Source of the DNA: Halomonas ventosae | Lineage (GTDB): Bacteria > Pseudomonadota > Gammaproteobacteria > Pseudomonadales > Halomonadaceae | Length of the DNA: 64,000 nt | NCBI RefSeq assembly: GCF_004363555.1 | Contig: NZ_SNZJ01000017.1 | Location: forward strand, 1-64,000 | Reading direction: 5' to 3' | Part shown: piece after piece, positions 10,804 through 23,467 of the stretch | How positions within the stretch are numbered: the stretch's first letter is position 1 | Layout of the letters: the number at the start of each line of letters is the position of its first letter | Notes under the pieces: generated by a model | What the model saw: only the letters and a program-made list of their open reading frames with translations | Database searches by the model: none | Told to the model about the DNA's origin: nothing | Program-made: the position numbers and the translations under genes

Positions 10804-11679
10804 ATGCTTGAACGTCTGCGCGAGGACATCAACAGCGTATTTGCCCGCGACCCGGCGGCACGCAACTTCCTGGAAGTGCTGACCAACTACCCGGGCCTGC
10901 ATGCCCTGCTCATCCACCGCCTCAGCCACTGGCTGTGGCGGAAGAACCTCAAGTGGCTGGCGCGCACCCTGTCACAGCTGGCGCGCCTGCTGACCGGCAT
11001 CGAGATCCATCCGGGAGCGACCATCGGCCGGCGCTTCTTCATCGACCACGGCATGGGCGTGGTGATCGGTGAGACCGCCGAGGTGGGCGACGACGTCACC
11101 CTCTATCAGGGCGTGACCCTGGGCGGCACCAGCTGGAACAAGGGCAAGCGCCACCCGACCCTGGAGGACGGCGTGATCGTCGGCGCCGGCGCCAAGATAC
11201 TGGGCCCCTTCAGCGTGGGCACCGGCGCCAAGATCGGCTCCAACGCCGTGGTCACCAAGGAGGTGCCCGCCGGCGCCACCGTGGTCGGCATCCCCGGCAA
11301 GGTCGTGCAGCGCGTCGACCCCGACCAGGCCGAGGAGCTGGAAGTGGACCCCGCACGGCGCGAGGCGATGCGCCGCAAGTTCGGCTTCGACGCCTACGGC
11401 GTCAGCCAGGACATGCCCGACCCGGTGGCGCGCTCCATCCAGGCGATGCTCGACCACATGCACGCCGTCGACGAGCGCATCGAGCGCATGTGCACGACCC
11501 TGCGCAAGGTCGACGCCAGCTACCGCGACGGCCGCCTGCCGGAGCTGCGCGACGAGGACTTCGCCGACATCCTCGCCGACGTCGACAGCTGCTGCCCGCC
11601 CCGGGAAGAGCAGCATACGGAGGAGGCGGCGCAGGACGAGCGTGCGGCCGACGCCGGGCCTCGACGGCGCAATGGTTGA
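10804..11679 (+). CDS. cysE: Serine O-acetyltransferase (short EpsC/CysE type)
   Basis: A 291-aa enzyme making O-acetylserine, the cysteine precursor. The first 60 residues are helical and the body is a left-handed hexapeptide-repeat helix (about 65-175: [40 protein letters not shown]). Catalytic His and Asp are in the FFIDHGMG motif. It has the short N-terminus of the EpsC type and a charged C-terminal extension (residues 180-291, rich in Glu and Arg). It sits directly upstream of iscR, linking cysteine supply to the desulfurase. Its TGA overlaps the -35 box proposed for iscR. Confidence 0.93.
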   Translation: MLERLREDINSVFARDPAARNFLEVLTNYPGLHALLIHRLSHWLWRKNLKWLARTLSQLARLLTGIEIHPGATIGRRFFIDHGMGVVIGETAEVGDDVTLYQGVTLGGTSWNKGKRHPTLEDGVIVGAGAKILGPFSVGTGAKIGSNAVVTKEVPAGATVVGIPGKVVQRVDPDQAEELEVDPARREAMRRKFGFDAYGVSQDMPDPVARSIQAMLDHMHAVDERIERMCTTLRKVDASYRDGRLPELRDEDFADILADVDSCCPPREEQHTEEAAQDERAADAGPRRRNG

Positions 11680-11705
11680 CCAGGATACTCGGTCTTTACC
11701 ATAAT
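11676..11705 (+). promoter_or_regulatory. Possible iscR promoter and IscR-binding region
   Basis: TTGACC (11676-11681) and CATAAT (11700-11705) are spaced by 18 bp. The interval around ATACTCGGTC could hold a type 1 IscR site, since iscR is normally autorepressed, but the match to the known site is weak. I rate the promoter as plausible and the operator as speculative. Confidence 0.4.
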
Positions 11706-11761
11706 GGCGGATCACGTTCATTGACTGCCGACCCGCGTGTCGGTGCCGAGGTGAGTTCCTC

Positions 11762-12229
11762 ATGCGCCTGACCACCAAGGGACGCTACGCCGTCACCGCC
11801 ATGCTCGACCTGGCCATGAATGCCGACACCGGCCCCATCTGCCTCGCCGACATCTCGAAGCGCCAGGAAATCTCGCTCTCCTACCTGGAGCAGCTGTTCG
11901 CGCGGCTGCGGCGCGCCAAGCTGGTGGACAGCGTGCGCGGTCCGGGCGGCGGCTACCTGCTGGCCCAGGCGCCGGAGGGCATCACCGTGGCCCAGGTCAT
12001 CGAGGCGGTGAACGAGTCCGTGGACACCACCCGCTGCGGCGGCCTCTCGGATTGCCAGCAGGGCGACACCTGCCTGACCCACCACCTGTGGTGCGAGCTC
12101 TCCGAGCATATCCATGACTTCCTCCAGGACGTCACCCTGGCCCAGCTGGCCGGGCGTGGTGAGATCCAGGCCATCGCCAGCCGCCAGCGTGGCCGGCGGG
12201 ACGACGGCATCCTGGCCTCCACCAGCTGA
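11762..12229 (+). CDS. iscR: Fe-S cluster-sensing regulator IscR
   Basis: A 155-aa Rrf2-family winged-helix repressor. The N-terminus [18 protein letters not shown] and the recognition region [31 protein letters not shown] are family-typical. The [2Fe-2S] ligands are Cys92, Cys98, Cys104 and His107. It should sense cluster status and control its own operon. It heads the unusual iscR-iscS-iscA cluster. The ATG follows a GAGGTG by 6 nt. Confidence 0.96.
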   Translation: MRLTTKGRYAVTAMLDLAMNADTGPICLADISKRQEISLSYLEQLFARLRRAKLVDSVRGPGGGYLLAQAPEGITVAQVIEAVNESVDTTRCGGLSDCQQGDTCLTHHLWCELSEHIHDFLQDVTLAQLAGRGEIQAIASRQRGRRDDGILASTS

Positions 12230-12302
12230 ACTGCCGCTCTTGGCACCCGCTGGAACAGCCCCGACCCCACAGTCCCGATTCGACAACCAGAACAGCGAGC
12301 CC

Positions 12303-13460
12303 ATGAGCGCACCCGTCTACCTCGATTATGCCGCCACCACCCCGGTCGACCCGCGGGTTGCGGAGGTCATGAGCCACTACCTGACCCTCGACGGCATCTT
12401 CGCCAACCCCGCCTCGCGCAGCCACATGCTCGGCTGGCAGGCGGAGCAGGCCGTGGAGAGCGCCCGCCGCCAGGTCGCCGACCTGATCGCGGCCGACCCC
12501 CGCGAGATCGTCTGGACCAGCGGCGCCACCGAGGCCGACAACCTGGCGCTGATCGGCTTCATGCGCGCCAACCGGGCCCGTGGCCGCCACCTGGTGACCT
12601 CCATCATCGAGCACAAGGCGGTGGTCGACACCGCCAAGGCGCTGGAGGCCGAGGGCTTCGAGGTGACCTGGCTGACGCCGGACCGTGACGGGCGGATCAG
12701 CCCGGCGCAGCTGCGCGAGGCGATACGCGACGACACCGTGCTGGTCTCGCTGATGGCCGTGAACAACGAGCTGGGCGTGATCCACGACCTGGCGGCACTG
12801 GCCGAGGTGGCCCATGCCTCCGGGGCCACCTTCCACGTGGATGCCGCCCAGGCGGTGGGCCGGCTCCCGCTGGACGTCGGCAGGCTCGGCATCGACCTGA
12901 TGTCGCTCTCGGGGCACAAGGCCTACGGCCCCAAGGGTATCGGCGCCCTCTACGTGCGGCGCAGCCCCGACCTCCGGCTGGAGGCGCTGATCCACGGCGG
13001 CGGCCACGAGCGCGGCATGCGTTCGGGCACCCTCGCCACCCACCAGATCGCCGGCATGGGCGAGGCCTTCGCCATCGCCGCCGCCGAGGGCGAGGCCGAC
13101 CAGGCCCGCATCACCGCGCTGCGCGACCGCCTGCTCGAGGGCCTCGGCGATCTCGAGGGCATCCACCGCAACACCGCGGTCGAGGTGGCGGTCCCCAACA
13201 TCCTCAACCTGGCCTTCGCGGGGGTCGAGGGCGAGTCGCTGCTGATGGCGCTGCGCGACATCGCGCTCTCCACCGGCTCGGCCTGCAACTCGGCGAGCGT
13301 CGAGCCCTCCTATGTACTGAAGGGTATCGGCCTGCCGCGCCCCCTGGCGCTTGCCTCGCTGCGCTTCAGCTTCGGCCGCTTCACCACCGAGGCCGATATC
13401 GATCGCACACTGGATGCCCTGCGACACGCCCTTGACGGGCTGCGTCGCCGGGCGGTCTGA
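12303..13460 (+). CDS. iscS: Cysteine desulfurase IscS, C-terminally shortened
   Basis: A 385-aa PLP enzyme that removes sulfur from cysteine as an enzyme persulfide. Numbering runs in step with E. coli IscS: Lys206 in [12 protein letters not shown] binds PLP, and Cys328 in [11 protein letters not shown] is the active cysteine. It then stops at LDGLRRRAV, about 19 residues before the usual 404-aa end. In E. coli that C-terminal segment is part of the contact with the scaffold IscU, and iscU is absent here. The next gene's ribosome site follows at once, so a frameshift is unlikely. The ATG at 12303 gives the conserved [14 protein letters not shown] start. Confidence 0.95.
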   Translation: MSAPVYLDYAATTPVDPRVAEVMSHYLTLDGIFANPASRSHMLGWQAEQAVESARRQVADLIAADPREIVWTSGATEADNLALIGFMRANRARGRHLVTSIIEHKAVVDTAKALEAEGFEVTWLTPDRDGRISPAQLREAIRDDTVLVSLMAVNNELGVIHDLAALAEVAHASGATFHVDAAQAVGRLPLDVGRLGIDLMSLSGHKAYGPKGIGALYVRRSPDLRLEALIHGGGHERGMRSGTLATHQIAGMGEAFAIAAAEGEADQARITALRDRLLEGLGDLEGIHRNTAVEVAVPNILNLAFAGVEGESLLMALRDIALSTGSACNSASVEPSYVLKGIGLPRPLALASLRFSFGRFTTEADIDRTLDALRHALDGLRRRAV

Positions 13461-13485
13461 CCCTACCACGTTCAGGAGAGAGACC

Positions 13486-13812
13486 ATGGCGCACCTTTCG
13501 ATCACCACTGCCGCCGCCGAGCAGATCCACCGGGTGCTCGATGAGCGGGGCCACGGCCTTGGCCTGCGGGTCTCGGTCAAGCCCAGCGGCTGCTCCGGCT
13601 ACAGCTACGTGCTCGACTTCGCCGACGAGGCGGCCAACGACGACGTGACCTTCGAGGAGCACGGCGTGACGGTCTTCGTCGCCCCCGAGGCCCTCGAGAT
13701 GCTCGATGGCAGCGAGGTCGACTACGTCTCGGAGGGGCTCAACCGCTTCTTCCGCTTCAACAACCCCAACGTCAAGGACCAGTGCGGCTGCGGCGAGAGC
13801 TTCAGCGTCTGA
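13486..13812 (+). CDS. iscA: A-type Fe-S carrier IscA
   Basis: A 108-aa HesB/IscA-family protein with the three cluster-binding cysteines, Cys36 (PSGCSGYSY), Cys100 and Cys102 (CGCGESF). The NNPNVKDQCGCGESF ending is closer to IscA than to ErpA. A-type carriers receive [4Fe-4S] clusters and pass them to target enzymes. The gene lies 25 bp after iscS, where iscU would normally come between the two. AGGAGA precedes the ATG. Confidence 0.93.
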   Translation: MAHLSITTAAAEQIHRVLDERGHGLGLRVSVKPSGCSGYSYVLDFADEAANDDVTFEEHGVTVFVAPEALEMLDGSEVDYVSEGLNRFFRFNNPNVKDQCGCGESFSV

Positions 13813-13816
13813 ACGA

Positions 13817-13846
13817 TTGTTCAACGCCGTCCGGGAGCGTTATACT
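13817..13846 (+). promoter_or_regulatory. Possible ndk promoter
   Basis: TTGTTC (13817-13822) and TATACT (13841-13846) are spaced by 18 bp, just after the iscA stop. It would separate ndk and the following block from the isc genes. Confidence 0.55.
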
Positions 13847-13903
13847 CCCCGCCCAGTCGGCGCACGCTGCCGAACCGCCGCCCGCCGGCCCATGATCCGA
13901 TTC

Positions 13904-13945
13904 GCCGCGCCGCCCTCTCCCCCGGGGAGCCAGGGGCGGCGCGGC
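13904..13945 (+). other. Strong hairpin in ndk leader
   Basis: A perfect 12-bp GC stem (13904-13915 with 13934-13945) encloses an inner CTCCCC/GGGGAG palindrome. It has no T-tract and lies 60 bp before the ndk ATG, downstream of the proposed promoter. It is therefore probably a leader structure in ndk mRNA rather than a terminator of iscA. Confidence 0.5.
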
Positions 13946-14006
13946 GCTATCCATCAAAGCTTCATCCATCGCACTTCATTGTCCAACCAACCGGAGACAT
14001 GCCCCC

Positions 14007-14435
<429 letters not shown>

Positions 14436-14496
14436 TCACGCCTCTCCCGCGGGGGTGTTCCCACCCCCGCCCTGCCCCAACGACTCGCTGACCGCC

Positions 14497-15624
14497 ATGA
14501 CTGCCACCACTGCTCCCCGTCTCACCAACCTGCTCGGCATGACCCGCGAGGAGATGGAAGCCTTCTTCCTCTCCATCGGCGAGAAGAAGTTCCGTGCCGC
14601 CCAGGTGATGAAGTGGATCCACATCGAGGGCTGCGATGACTTCGCCGCCATGACCAACCTCTCCAAGGCGCTGCGCTCGCGCCTGGCCGAGGTCGCCGAG
14701 ATCCGCGGCCCGGGCGTGGTCTACGAGGGCACCTCCAGCGACGGCACCCGCAAGTGGGTGCTCGAGGTGGAGGACGGCAGCTACGTGGAGACGGTGCTGA
14801 TCCCCGCCGACAACGGCAAGCGGCGCACCCTGTGCGTCTCCTCCCAGGTCGGCTGCTCGCTGGACTGCAGCTTCTGCTCCACCGGCAAGCAGGGCTTCCA
14901 GCGCAACCTCACCGCCGCCGAGATCATCGGCCAGGTGTGGGTGGCCCAGCGCTCCGTGGGGCCACGCCGCGACACCGCCCATCGCCCCGTCACCAACGTG
15001 GTGATGATGGGCATGGGCGAGCCGCTGCTGAACTATGACAACGTCGTCCCGGCGATGAAGCTGATGCTCGACGACGACGGCTACGGCCTCTCCAAGCGCC
15101 GCGTCACGCTCTCCACCTCCGGGGTGGTGCCGATGCTCGACAGGCTCGGCGACGAGCTCGACGTGAGCCTGGCCATCTCGCTGCATGCCGCCAACGACGA
15201 GCTGCGCAACGAGCTGGTACCGCTGAACCGCAAGTACAACATCCGCAGCCTGCTCGACGCCTGCCACCGCTACCTGGCCAAGTGCCACGACACGCGGATG
15301 GTGACCATCGAGTACACGGTGATCAAGGACGTCAACGACCAGCAGGAACACGCCGAGCAGCTCGCCGCCCTGCTCGAGGAGCTGCCGTGCAAGATCAACC
15401 TGATCCCGTTCAACCCCTTCCCGCACTCGGGCTACGAGAAGCCGTCGCGCAACCAGGTGGTGCGCTTCCAGCAGTGGCTCTATGAGCTGGGCTACACGGC
15501 GCCGATCCGCACCACCCGCGGCGACGACATCGATGCCGCCTGCGGCCAGCTGGTGGGCAGGGTAAAGGATCGCACCAAGCGCCACGCGCGCTATATCCAG
15601 TCCATCCAGATCGACGCCGACTGA
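14497..15624 (+). CDS. rlmN: Dual-specificity 23S rRNA/tRNA m2A methyltransferase
   Basis: A 375-aa radical-SAM enzyme that methylates C2 of A2503 in 23S rRNA and A37 in some tRNAs. The [4Fe-4S] motif [19 protein letters not shown] lies near residues 125-143. [13 protein letters not shown] and the C-terminal [13 protein letters not shown] (with the methyl-carrying Cys) are also present. Being an Fe-S enzyme, it depends on the nearby isc genes. The ATG at 14497 gives the family-like start, and the longer frame upstream lies inside ndk. Confidence 0.96.
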   Translation: MTATTAPRLTNLLGMTREEMEAFFLSIGEKKFRAAQVMKWIHIEGCDDFAAMTNLSKALRSRLAEVAEIRGPGVVYEGTSSDGTRKWVLEVEDGSYVETVLIPADNGKRRTLCVSSQVGCSLDCSFCSTGKQGFQRNLTAAEIIGQVWVAQRSVGPRRDTAHRPVTNVVMMGMGEPLLNYDNVVPAMKLMLDDDGYGLSKRRVTLSTSGVVPMLDRLGDELDVSLAISLHAANDELRNELVPLNRKYNIRSLLDACHRYLAKCHDTRMVTIEYTVIKDVNDQQEHAEQLAALLEELPCKINLIPFNPFPHSGYEKPSRNQVVRFQQWLYELGYTAPIRTTRGDDIDAACGQLVGRVKDRTKRHARYIQSIQIDAD

Positions 15625-15746
15625 GCGGGGGTCACCTTGACTTCAACAGGGCTCGGCGCTTTGATGGACGGGCCTTTTTTCACCCTCGGCCGCGTATCGC
15701 CAGCCACCCGCGGTCACCGGTTCCGTGCCCACCTGGAGAGGATGCC

Positions 15747-16475
15747 ATGACCCGTCGCCCGCGCATGATCGGCCTGAGGCAGATACCCGCCGCCACCATG
15801 CTGCTGGGCTCGCTGTGGCTGGCCGGTTGCGCCACCCAGACCAACCTGCCCGGGGGCAACGACAACGAGGCCTCCGATGCCTATACCCGACTGGGCGTCG
15901 CCTACCTCGAGCGCGACAACCTCCCCCGCGCCATGAATGCCCTGGACCGCGCCCTGCAGATCGATCCCCGGGATGCCGAGGCCCTGCAGGCCATGGCCAT
16001 GGTCCACCAGCGCCAGGGCGAGGCCGGGCTCGCCGACGAGACCTTCCGGCGCGCCCTCGAGGCCGCCCCCTCGTTAACCCGGGCACGCAACAACTACGCC
16101 GCATTCCTGTATGATCGTGGCCGCCTCGATGAGGCCTGCGAGCAGCTCGAGCAGGCCTCCCGCGATACCCAGTACGACAACCGGGCGCAGCTGTTCGCCA
16201 ACCTCGGGCAGTGCCGGCTCGAGATGGGCGACGTCGCGGCCGCCCGCGAGAGCCTGGCCCGCGCCCAGGCCATCGCGCCGCGCCGCCCGCGCAGCTACCT
16301 GCTGACGGCCGAGCTCGAGTACGCCCAGGGCAACCTCGAGCGCGCCGAGCAGCAGCTCGAGACCTACATGCGCCTGGCCGGCCCGCGGGCCGAGGCCCTG
16401 CGCCTGGCCCGCGACATCGCCCGGGATCGCGGCGACCCGGCCACCGCCAGCTTCTATGCCGACCAGCTGGAGTGA
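15747..16475 (+). CDS. pilW: Type IV pilus biogenesis lipoprotein PilW/PilF
   Basis: A 242-aa outer-membrane lipoprotein with lipobox LAGC at about residue 28. Six TPR-like helical pairs follow (for example YTRLGVAYLERDNLPRAMNA, ALQAMAMVHQRQGEAGLADE, NYAAFLYDRGRLDEACEQL). PilW/PilF is the pilotin for secretin PilQ in pilus assembly. Its place between rlmN and rodZ matches Pseudomonas pilF. No other pilus gene is nearby, so its function here rests on family and order. Confidence 0.88.
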   Translation: MTRRPRMIGLRQIPAATMLLGSLWLAGCATQTNLPGGNDNEASDAYTRLGVAYLERDNLPRAMNALDRALQIDPRDAEALQAMAMVHQRQGEAGLADETFRRALEAAPSLTRARNNYAAFLYDRGRLDEACEQLEQASRDTQYDNRAQLFANLGQCRLEMGDVAAARESLARAQAIAPRRPRSYLLTAELEYAQGNLERAEQQLETYMRLAGPRAEALRLARDIARDRGDPATASFYADQLE

Positions 16476-16523
16476 TCCCGTGCCGGGCCCTGACCACCGT
16501 TTTCTGACGAAGGATGCTCAGCC

Positions 16524-17543
16524 ATGAGCGACATTCACACCGATGATGCCGCCGAGACCGCGCCACGCCAGGCCTCCCCGGGCGAGATGCTGCGTCGCGA
16601 GCGCGAGGCCCAGGGCCTCGACCGCGAGGAGGTCGCCGCCGCCCTGAACCTGCGCCCGGCGGTGATCCAGGGGCTGGAGGGCGACAGCTACGAGGAGGTG
16701 CCGGTGGCCGCCTATCGCCGCGGCTACCTGCGCAGCTATGCCCACCTGCTCGGCATCGACGACCGCCCCGTCCTGGAGGCCTACAAGGCACGCTTTGGCA
16801 GCCAGGAGACCGAGCACCGCATCACCCCGGTGCAGGTCACCCGGCCGCCTTCGAAGCTCGGCGCCTGGCTGTTCCGCCTGGTCACCGTGCTGGTGGTCGC
16901 CGGCCTGATCGGCCTGACGCTGATGTGGTGGCAGAGCCGCGGCGGCAGCCAGCCACCCGCCCCCGGCGACAGCGGGCCGGTGTCGGTGGATAGCCTGGAT
17001 GGCAGCACCACCATCACCGAGGACGATACCAGCGGCGATGCCTCCCTGCCGCCACTGCCCGAGGAGGAGAGCGACCTCGGCCTGGTCGAGGACGCCCCCG
17101 CCGTGGACGCGCCGGACGATGCCGAAACACCGGCGCCGGCCGCCGACGAGGCCGCCGAAGTGCCGTCACCGACCGAGGACGAGAGCGCTGCCGACGACAC
17201 CGCCGCCAGCGATGACGAGGCGGTCACGGAGGCCGAGCCAGACACCACCGCCGAGGCGGCCCCCGAGACCGGGAGCCCCGCCGAGGCGCCGGCCGCCGAC
17301 AGGCGGGTGCTGGAGCTGACCTTCAACGAGCAGTCCTGGACCGAGATCTTCGACGCCAGCAACGAGCGCGTCTTCGTTGGCCTCCAGGAACCCGGCACCA
17401 CGGCACGCGTCGAAGGCGAACCACCGTTCCGCCTGACCGTGGGCAACGCCACCGGCGTCGAGCTGGTCTGGCAAGGCGAGCCCGTGGACCTCGCGGCCCG
17501 CGCCGGCGCCAACAACGTCGCCCGCTTCACCCTGGGAGAATGA
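16524..17543 (+). CDS. rodZ: Cytoskeletal cell-shape protein RodZ
   Basis: A 339-aa inner-membrane protein that ties MreB to the wall-synthesis machinery. It has an N-terminal helix-turn-helix (about 15-85: [21 protein letters not shown]), one TM segment (about 112-135), a long acidic linker rich in Asp, Glu, Ala and Pro (about 145-260), and the C-terminal DUF4115 beta domain ([16 protein letters not shown]). The very acidic periplasmic linker fits a halophile. ispG starts 10 bp after the stop. Confidence 0.93.
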   Translation: MSDIHTDDAAETAPRQASPGEMLRREREAQGLDREEVAAALNLRPAVIQGLEGDSYEEVPVAAYRRGYLRSYAHLLGIDDRPVLEAYKARFGSQETEHRITPVQVTRPPSKLGAWLFRLVTVLVVAGLIGLTLMWWQSRGGSQPPAPGDSGPVSVDSLDGSTTITEDDTSGDASLPPLPEEESDLGLVEDAPAVDAPDDAETPAPAADEAAEVPSPTEDESAADDTAASDDEAVTEAEPDTTAEAAPETGSPAEAPAADRRVLELTFNEQSWTEIFDASNERVFVGLQEPGTTARVEGEPPFRLTVGNATGVELVWQGEPVDLAARAGANNVARFTLGE

Positions 17544-17553
17544 TTCCGTCACC

Positions 17554-18669
17554 ATGCACGCACAATCCCCCATCGTTCGTCGCAAGTCGCGCCAGATCCA
17601 TGTCGGCAAGGTGCCGGTCGGGGGCGATGCCCCCATCTCCGTCCAGAGCATGACCAACACCGACACCCTGGACGTGGCCGCCACCGTGGCGCAGATCCGC
17701 CAGCTCGAGGCCGCCGGCGCCGACATCGTGCGCGTCTCGGTCCCCGACATGGACGCCGCGGAGGCCTTCGGCCGCATCAAGCGCGAGGTCGAGGTCCCGC
17801 TGGTCGCCGATATCCACTTCGACTACAAGATCGCCCTGCGCGTCGCCGAGCTCGGCGTCGACTGCCTGCGCATCAACCCCGGCAACATCGGCAGGGAAGA
17901 GCGCGTGCGCGCCGTGGTCTCGGCCGCCCGCGACAACGGCATCCCGATCCGCATCGGCGTCAACGCCGGCTCGCTGGAGAAGGACCTGCAGAAGAAGTAC
18001 GGCGAGCCCACCCCCGCGGCCCTGGTCGAGTCGGCGATGCGCCATATCGACCACCTGGATCGCCTCGACTTTCCCGACTTCAAGGTCAGCGTCAAGGCCT
18101 CCGACGTCTTCATGGCGGTGGCCGCCTACCGCGACCTGGCCACGCGTATCGAGCAGCCGCTGCACCTCGGCATCACCGAGGCCGGCGGGCTGCGCTCGGG
18201 GACCGTCAAGTCCTCCATCGGGCTGGGCATGCTGCTGATGGACGGCATCGGCGACACCATCCGCGTGTCGCTGGCCGCCGACCCGGTCGAGGAGATCAAG
18301 GTCGGCTACGACATGCTCAAGAGCCTGCGCCTGCGCAGCAAGGGCATCAACTTCATCGCCTGCCCGAGCTGCTCGCGCCAGAACTTCGACGTCATCGGCA
18401 CCATGAACGCCCTCGAGGAGCGCCTGGAGGACGTCATGACGCCGCTTGACGTCTCGGTGATCGGCTGCGTGGTCAACGGCCCCGGCGAGGCGAAGGAGAG
18501 CGATATCGGCCTCACCGGCGGCAGCCCCGCCAACCTCGTCTACATCGACGGCAAGCCGGCGAGCAAGCTGCGCAACGACCACCTGGTCGACGACCTGGAG
18601 CGGCTGATTCGCGACAAGGTGCGCGAGAAGCAGCAGGCCGAACAGGATGTCATCGCCCGGGACGCCTGA
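17554..18669 (+). CDS. ispG: 4-hydroxy-3-methylbut-2-enyl diphosphate synthase
   Basis: A 371-aa Fe-S enzyme of the MEP isoprenoid pathway. The N-terminal TIM barrel ([29 protein letters not shown]) and the C-terminal cluster ligands are clear: [10 protein letters not shown] and [15 protein letters not shown]. Length equals E. coli IspG (372). It is another cluster-dependent enzyme next to the reduced isc locus. Confidence 0.97.
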   Translation: MHAQSPIVRRKSRQIHVGKVPVGGDAPISVQSMTNTDTLDVAATVAQIRQLEAAGADIVRVSVPDMDAAEAFGRIKREVEVPLVADIHFDYKIALRVAELGVDCLRINPGNIGREERVRAVVSAARDNGIPIRIGVNAGSLEKDLQKKYGEPTPAALVESAMRHIDHLDRLDFPDFKVSVKASDVFMAVAAYRDLATRIEQPLHLGITEAGGLRSGTVKSSIGLGMLLMDGIGDTIRVSLAADPVEEIKVGYDMLKSLRLRSKGINFIACPSCSRQNFDVIGTMNALEERLEDVMTPLDVSVIGCVVNGPGEAKESDIGLTGGSPANLVYIDGKPASKLRNDHLVDDLERLIRDKVREKQQAEQDVIARDA

Positions 18670-18708
18670 CCCTCGGGTGGCCTCCGGCGAGCAGACAAGG
18701 AGCAAGCA

Positions 18709-20037
<1,329 letters not shown>

Positions 20038-20065
20038 CGGCCACCTGCATCAGAGGAGACCGCCC

Positions 20066-20722
20066 GTGGCGGAGCTGAGAACCGAGGAAGAACAGCTTGA
20101 GGCCATCAAGCGCTGGTGGAAGGAGAACGGTACCTCACTGATCGCCGGCGTGGTCATTGCCGCGGCCGGCGTGTTCGGCTGGAACGCCTGGCAGGACTAC
20201 CAGGCGGGCAAGGCCGAGGCCGCCTCCATGCGCTACCAGCAGCTGCTCGACCTCACCGGCCGGGACGACCTGGACGATGATGCCCGACAGCGGGCCGACG
20301 AGCTGGTCGGCGAGATCACCGACGAGCACGGCAAGACCCTCTATGCCGACCTGGCACGGCTGCTCGACGCCCGCCTGGCCGTCGATGCGGGTGACCGGGA
20401 GCGTGCCCGGACCGCCCTCGCGGCGGTGATCGAGAACAGCGAACGCGACTACCTCGAGGGCCTGGCGCGCCTGCGCCTGGCCCGCCTGCAGCTCGCCGAG
20501 GGCAGTGCCGAGACAGCCCTGACCACCCTGGAGGGCGTGCCCGAGGCCCTGGCGGCCCAGCGCGCCGAGGTGCGCGGCGATGCCCAGCATGCCCTGGGGC
20601 GCGCCGACCGGGCCCGTGAGGCCTGGCGCGAGGCCCTGACCCTCGCCGAGCAACGTGACCAGCCGCTGTACGGCGTCCAGCTCAAGCTGGACGACCTCGG
20701 CGCCGAGGAGGCCACTCTATGA
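20066..20722 (+). CDS. yfgM: YfgM-like ancillary Sec/BAM-associated protein (TPR_21)
   Basis: A 218-aa protein with a short cytoplasmic N-terminus (LRTEEEQLEAIKRWWKENG), one TM helix (about 24-42) and a periplasmic helical-repeat domain. YfgM binds the SecYEG translocon and periplasmic chaperones. The start is a GTG 6 nt after AGGAGA. The stop overlaps the bamB start as ATGA, so translation is coupled. Confidence 0.92.
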   Translation: MAELRTEEEQLEAIKRWWKENGTSLIAGVVIAAAGVFGWNAWQDYQAGKAEAASMRYQQLLDLTGRDDLDDDARQRADELVGEITDEHGKTLYADLARLLDARLAVDAGDRERARTALAAVIENSERDYLEGLARLRLARLQLAEGSAETALTTLEGVPEALAAQRAEVRGDAQHALGRADRAREAWREALTLAEQRDQPLYGVQLKLDDLGAEEATL

Positions 20723-21867
20723 GACCGACCCTGCTGATTGCCGCCACCGCCGCCCTGGCCCTGCTGGCCGGCTGTGCCGGCAAGGCCGAGCCCGAGTATG
20801 CCCCGCGGGAACTCACCTCCCTGGAGGCCACCACCGAGCTGGAGACCCTGTGGCGCGAGCGCGTTGGCGACGGGCTGGGCGACGCCGGCTACCCGGTGGC
20901 GCCAACCCAGGACGGTGACACCCTGTTCGCCGCCGATGGCCGTGGCCTGGTGGAGGCGCTCGACGCCGACAGCGGCGAGACCCGCTGGGAGGTGGAGCTC
21001 GATACGCCGGTCTCCAGCGGCCTGACCGCCGTGGCCGGCAGCCTCTTCCTGGCCACCCGCAACGGCGAGGTGCTCTCCCTGGACCAGGCCGACGGCGAGA
21101 TCCAGTGGCGTGCGCGGGTCACCAGCGAGGTGCTGGCCGCGCCCCAGGCCAACCAGCAGCTGCTGGTGGTGCAGGCCGTCGATGGCCGCGTCACCGCCCT
21201 GGACCGTCAGAGCGGCGACGAACGCTGGGTCTACAGCGGCCCGCGCCCCTCGCTGACCCTGCGCGGCACCGGTACCCCCACGGTGATCGACCCGGTCACC
21301 TTCGCCGGCTTCGCCAACGGCCGGCTGGTGACGCTGGACAACCTCAGCGGCCAGCCGCTCTGGGAGCGCCGCATCGCCATTCCCCAGGGGCGCAGCGAGA
21401 TCGACCGGCTGGTCGACCTGGCCGGCCAGCCCGTCCTCACCCAGGACGGCCGGCTCTTCGTGACCAGCTACAACGGCCGCCTGGCCGCCCTCGATGCCCC
21501 CTCCGGCGAGGTGCAGTGGTCGCAGGAGCTCTCCAGCTACCACACCCCGATCCTGGTGGGCGACTTCCTGTTCGTGGTCGACGAGGCCAGCCACGTCATT
21601 GCCGTGGACGCCGGCACCGGCAACGAGATCTGGCGCAACGAGGCCCTCGAGGGACGTTCGCTCACCGCGCCGGCCTATGCCACCGACCACCTGGTGGTGG
21701 GCGACGTCGAGGGCTATCTGCACCTGATCGATGCCCGCGAGGGCGAGATCGTCGGCCGCACCCGCGTCGACGGCTCGGGGATCGGCGTGCGCCCGCTCAC
21801 CGACCGCCGGCGCATCTACGCGCTGGCCAACGACGGCACCCTGGAAGCCCTGGAGCTTCGCCCATGA
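20719..21867 (+). CDS. bamB: Outer-membrane assembly lipoprotein BamB
   Basis: A 382-aa lipoprotein of the BAM complex that inserts outer-membrane proteins. The signal peptide ends in LLAGC (Cys19). It is followed by an eight-bladed PQQ-type propeller whose blades show repeats such as [44 protein letters not shown] and [15 protein letters not shown]. It overlaps yfgM and der by 4 bp on each side. Confidence 0.95.
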   Translation: MRPTLLIAATAALALLAGCAGKAEPEYAPRELTSLEATTELETLWRERVGDGLGDAGYPVAPTQDGDTLFAADGRGLVEALDADSGETRWEVELDTPVSSGLTAVAGSLFLATRNGEVLSLDQADGEIQWRARVTSEVLAAPQANQQLLVVQAVDGRVTALDRQSGDERWVYSGPRPSLTLRGTGTPTVIDPVTFAGFANGRLVTLDNLSGQPLWERRIAIPQGRSEIDRLVDLAGQPVLTQDGRLFVTSYNGRLAALDAPSGEVQWSQELSSYHTPILVGDFLFVVDEASHVIAVDAGTGNEIWRNEALEGRSLTAPAYATDHLVVGDVEGYLHLIDAREGEIVGRTRVDGSGIGVRPLTDRRRIYALANDGTLEALELRP

Positions 21868-23267
21868 CGCCGGTGATCGCCCTGGTCGGCCGCCCCAATG
21901 TCGGCAAGTCGACGCTCTTCAACCGCCTGACCCGCTCGCGGGACGCCCTGGTGGCAGACTTCCCGGGGCTGACCCGCGACCGCAAGTACGGCAACGGCAT
22001 GCTCGGCGACAAGGCCTACACGGTGATCGATACCGGCGGCATCAGCGGTGACGAGGAGGGCATCGATGCGGCCATGGCCGAGCAGTCGCTGGTGGCCATC
22101 GACGAGGCCGACATCGTGCTCTTCCTGGTCGACGCCCGCGCCGGCCTCAACGTCGCCGACGAGGCCATCGCCAACCACCTGCGGGTCAACCAGAAGAAGA
22201 CCTGGCTGGTGGTCAACAAGGTCGACGGCCTGGAGGAGCACAGCGCCATGGCCGACTTCTGGCAGCTGGGGCTCGGCGACCCGCACCCCATTGCCGCCTC
22301 CCATGGCCGCAATGTCACCGCCCTGATCGAGGAGGTGCTCGAGCCCTTTCCCGCGCGGGACGAGAGCATCCCCGCGGACACCGGCACCAAGGGCATCCGC
22401 ATCGGCGTGATCGGCCGCCCCAACGTGGGCAAGTCGACCCTGGTCAACCGCCTGCTCGGCGAGGAGCGGGTGGTGGTCTTCGACGAGGCCGGCACCACCC
22501 GCGACGCCATCGAGATCCCCTTCGAGCGTCGCGGCAAGCCCTACGTGCTGGTCGACACTGCCGGGGTCAGGCGCCGCAAGAACGTCCGCGAGGTGGCCGA
22601 GAAGTTCTCGATCATCAAGACCCTGGAGGCGATCAAGGAGTGTCACGTGGCCATCGTGGTGCTCGACGCCCGCACCGGCCTCGTCGAACAGGACCTCCAT
22701 CTGCTGGACTACGTACTGACCAGCGGGCGCGCCCTGGTGTTGGCGGTCAACAAGTGGGACGGCCTGGAGCACGAGGCCAAGGAGTCGATGCGCGCAGAGA
22801 TCAAGCGTCGCCTGGGCTTCGCCGACTATGCCGACCTGCACTTCATCTCGGCGCTGCACGGCACCGGGGTGGGGGACCTCTACCCGTCGCTGGAGCGCGC
22901 CTTCGCCTCGGCCAACGCCCACTGGTCCACCAATCGCCTGACCACCATCCTCCAGGATGCCGTGGAGGCCCACCAGCCGCCGCTGGTGCGCGGGCGACGC
23001 ATCAAGCTGCGCATGGCCCACCAGGGCGGCAGCAACCCGCCGATCATCGTCGTCCATGGCAACCAGACCGGCTCGCTACCCGAGGCCTACAAGCGCTACC
23101 TGACCAACACCTTCCGCAAGGTGCTCAAGGTGCGCGGCACCCCCATGCGCTTCGAGTTCCGGTCCGGCGAGAACCCCTACGACTCGCTGGCCGGCGCCAG
23201 CGACCGGGAGAAGGCCAAGAAGCGTGAACTGGGCCGCACCAAGGAGGCGCGCAGGAGCCGCCGCTGA
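21864..23267 (+). CDS. der: Ribosome-assembly GTPase Der (EngA)
   Basis: A 467-aa protein with two G domains and a C-terminal KH-like domain that matures the 50S subunit. Both P-loops read GRPNVGKST (about residues 9-17 and 185-193), with DTGG/DTAG switch-2 motifs and NKVD/NKWD specificity motifs. The C-terminus ends in a basic tail. The ATG overlaps the bamB stop. It closes the rlmN-to-der block. Confidence 0.97.
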   Translation: MTPVIALVGRPNVGKSTLFNRLTRSRDALVADFPGLTRDRKYGNGMLGDKAYTVIDTGGISGDEEGIDAAMAEQSLVAIDEADIVLFLVDARAGLNVADEAIANHLRVNQKKTWLVVNKVDGLEEHSAMADFWQLGLGDPHPIAASHGRNVTALIEEVLEPFPARDESIPADTGTKGIRIGVIGRPNVGKSTLVNRLLGEERVVVFDEAGTTRDAIEIPFERRGKPYVLVDTAGVRRRKNVREVAEKFSIIKTLEAIKECHVAIVVLDARTGLVEQDLHLLDYVLTSGRALVLAVNKWDGLEHEAKESMRAEIKRRLGFADYADLHFISALHGTGVGDLYPSLERAFASANAHWSTNRLTTILQDAVEAHQPPLVRGRRIKLRMAHQGGSNPPIIVVHGNQTGSLPEAYKRYLTNTFRKVLKVRGTPMRFEFRSGENPYDSLAGASDREKAKKRELGRTKEARRSRR

Positions 23268-23297
23268 GCCGCCCGGCCACTCCCCTTCATCTCCTCC

Positions 23298-23330
23298 GCG
23301 CCCGGCCGGTCATCATGACCCGCCGGGCGC
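23298..23330 (+). other. Long hairpin downstream of der
   Basis: GCGCCCGGC (23298-23306) pairs with GCCGGGCGC (23322-23330), with an inner GGTC/GACC stem. No T-tract follows (TGTCGTCG). It could mark the end of the der transcript or protect its 3' end. It is not a convincing Rho-independent terminator. Confidence 0.45.
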
Positions 23331-23467
23331 TGTCGTCGAGCGCCGACAGTCTTGCTTCTGCCGCGGGCCGGTAGGGGCCCCGACGGCTTGACGTGGAGCG
23401 CCGCTGGCCCTGAAATACGCGCTTCGCTGCAATGCAGCACCGCTGCTCTCCCGGAGGTCTCCACACC

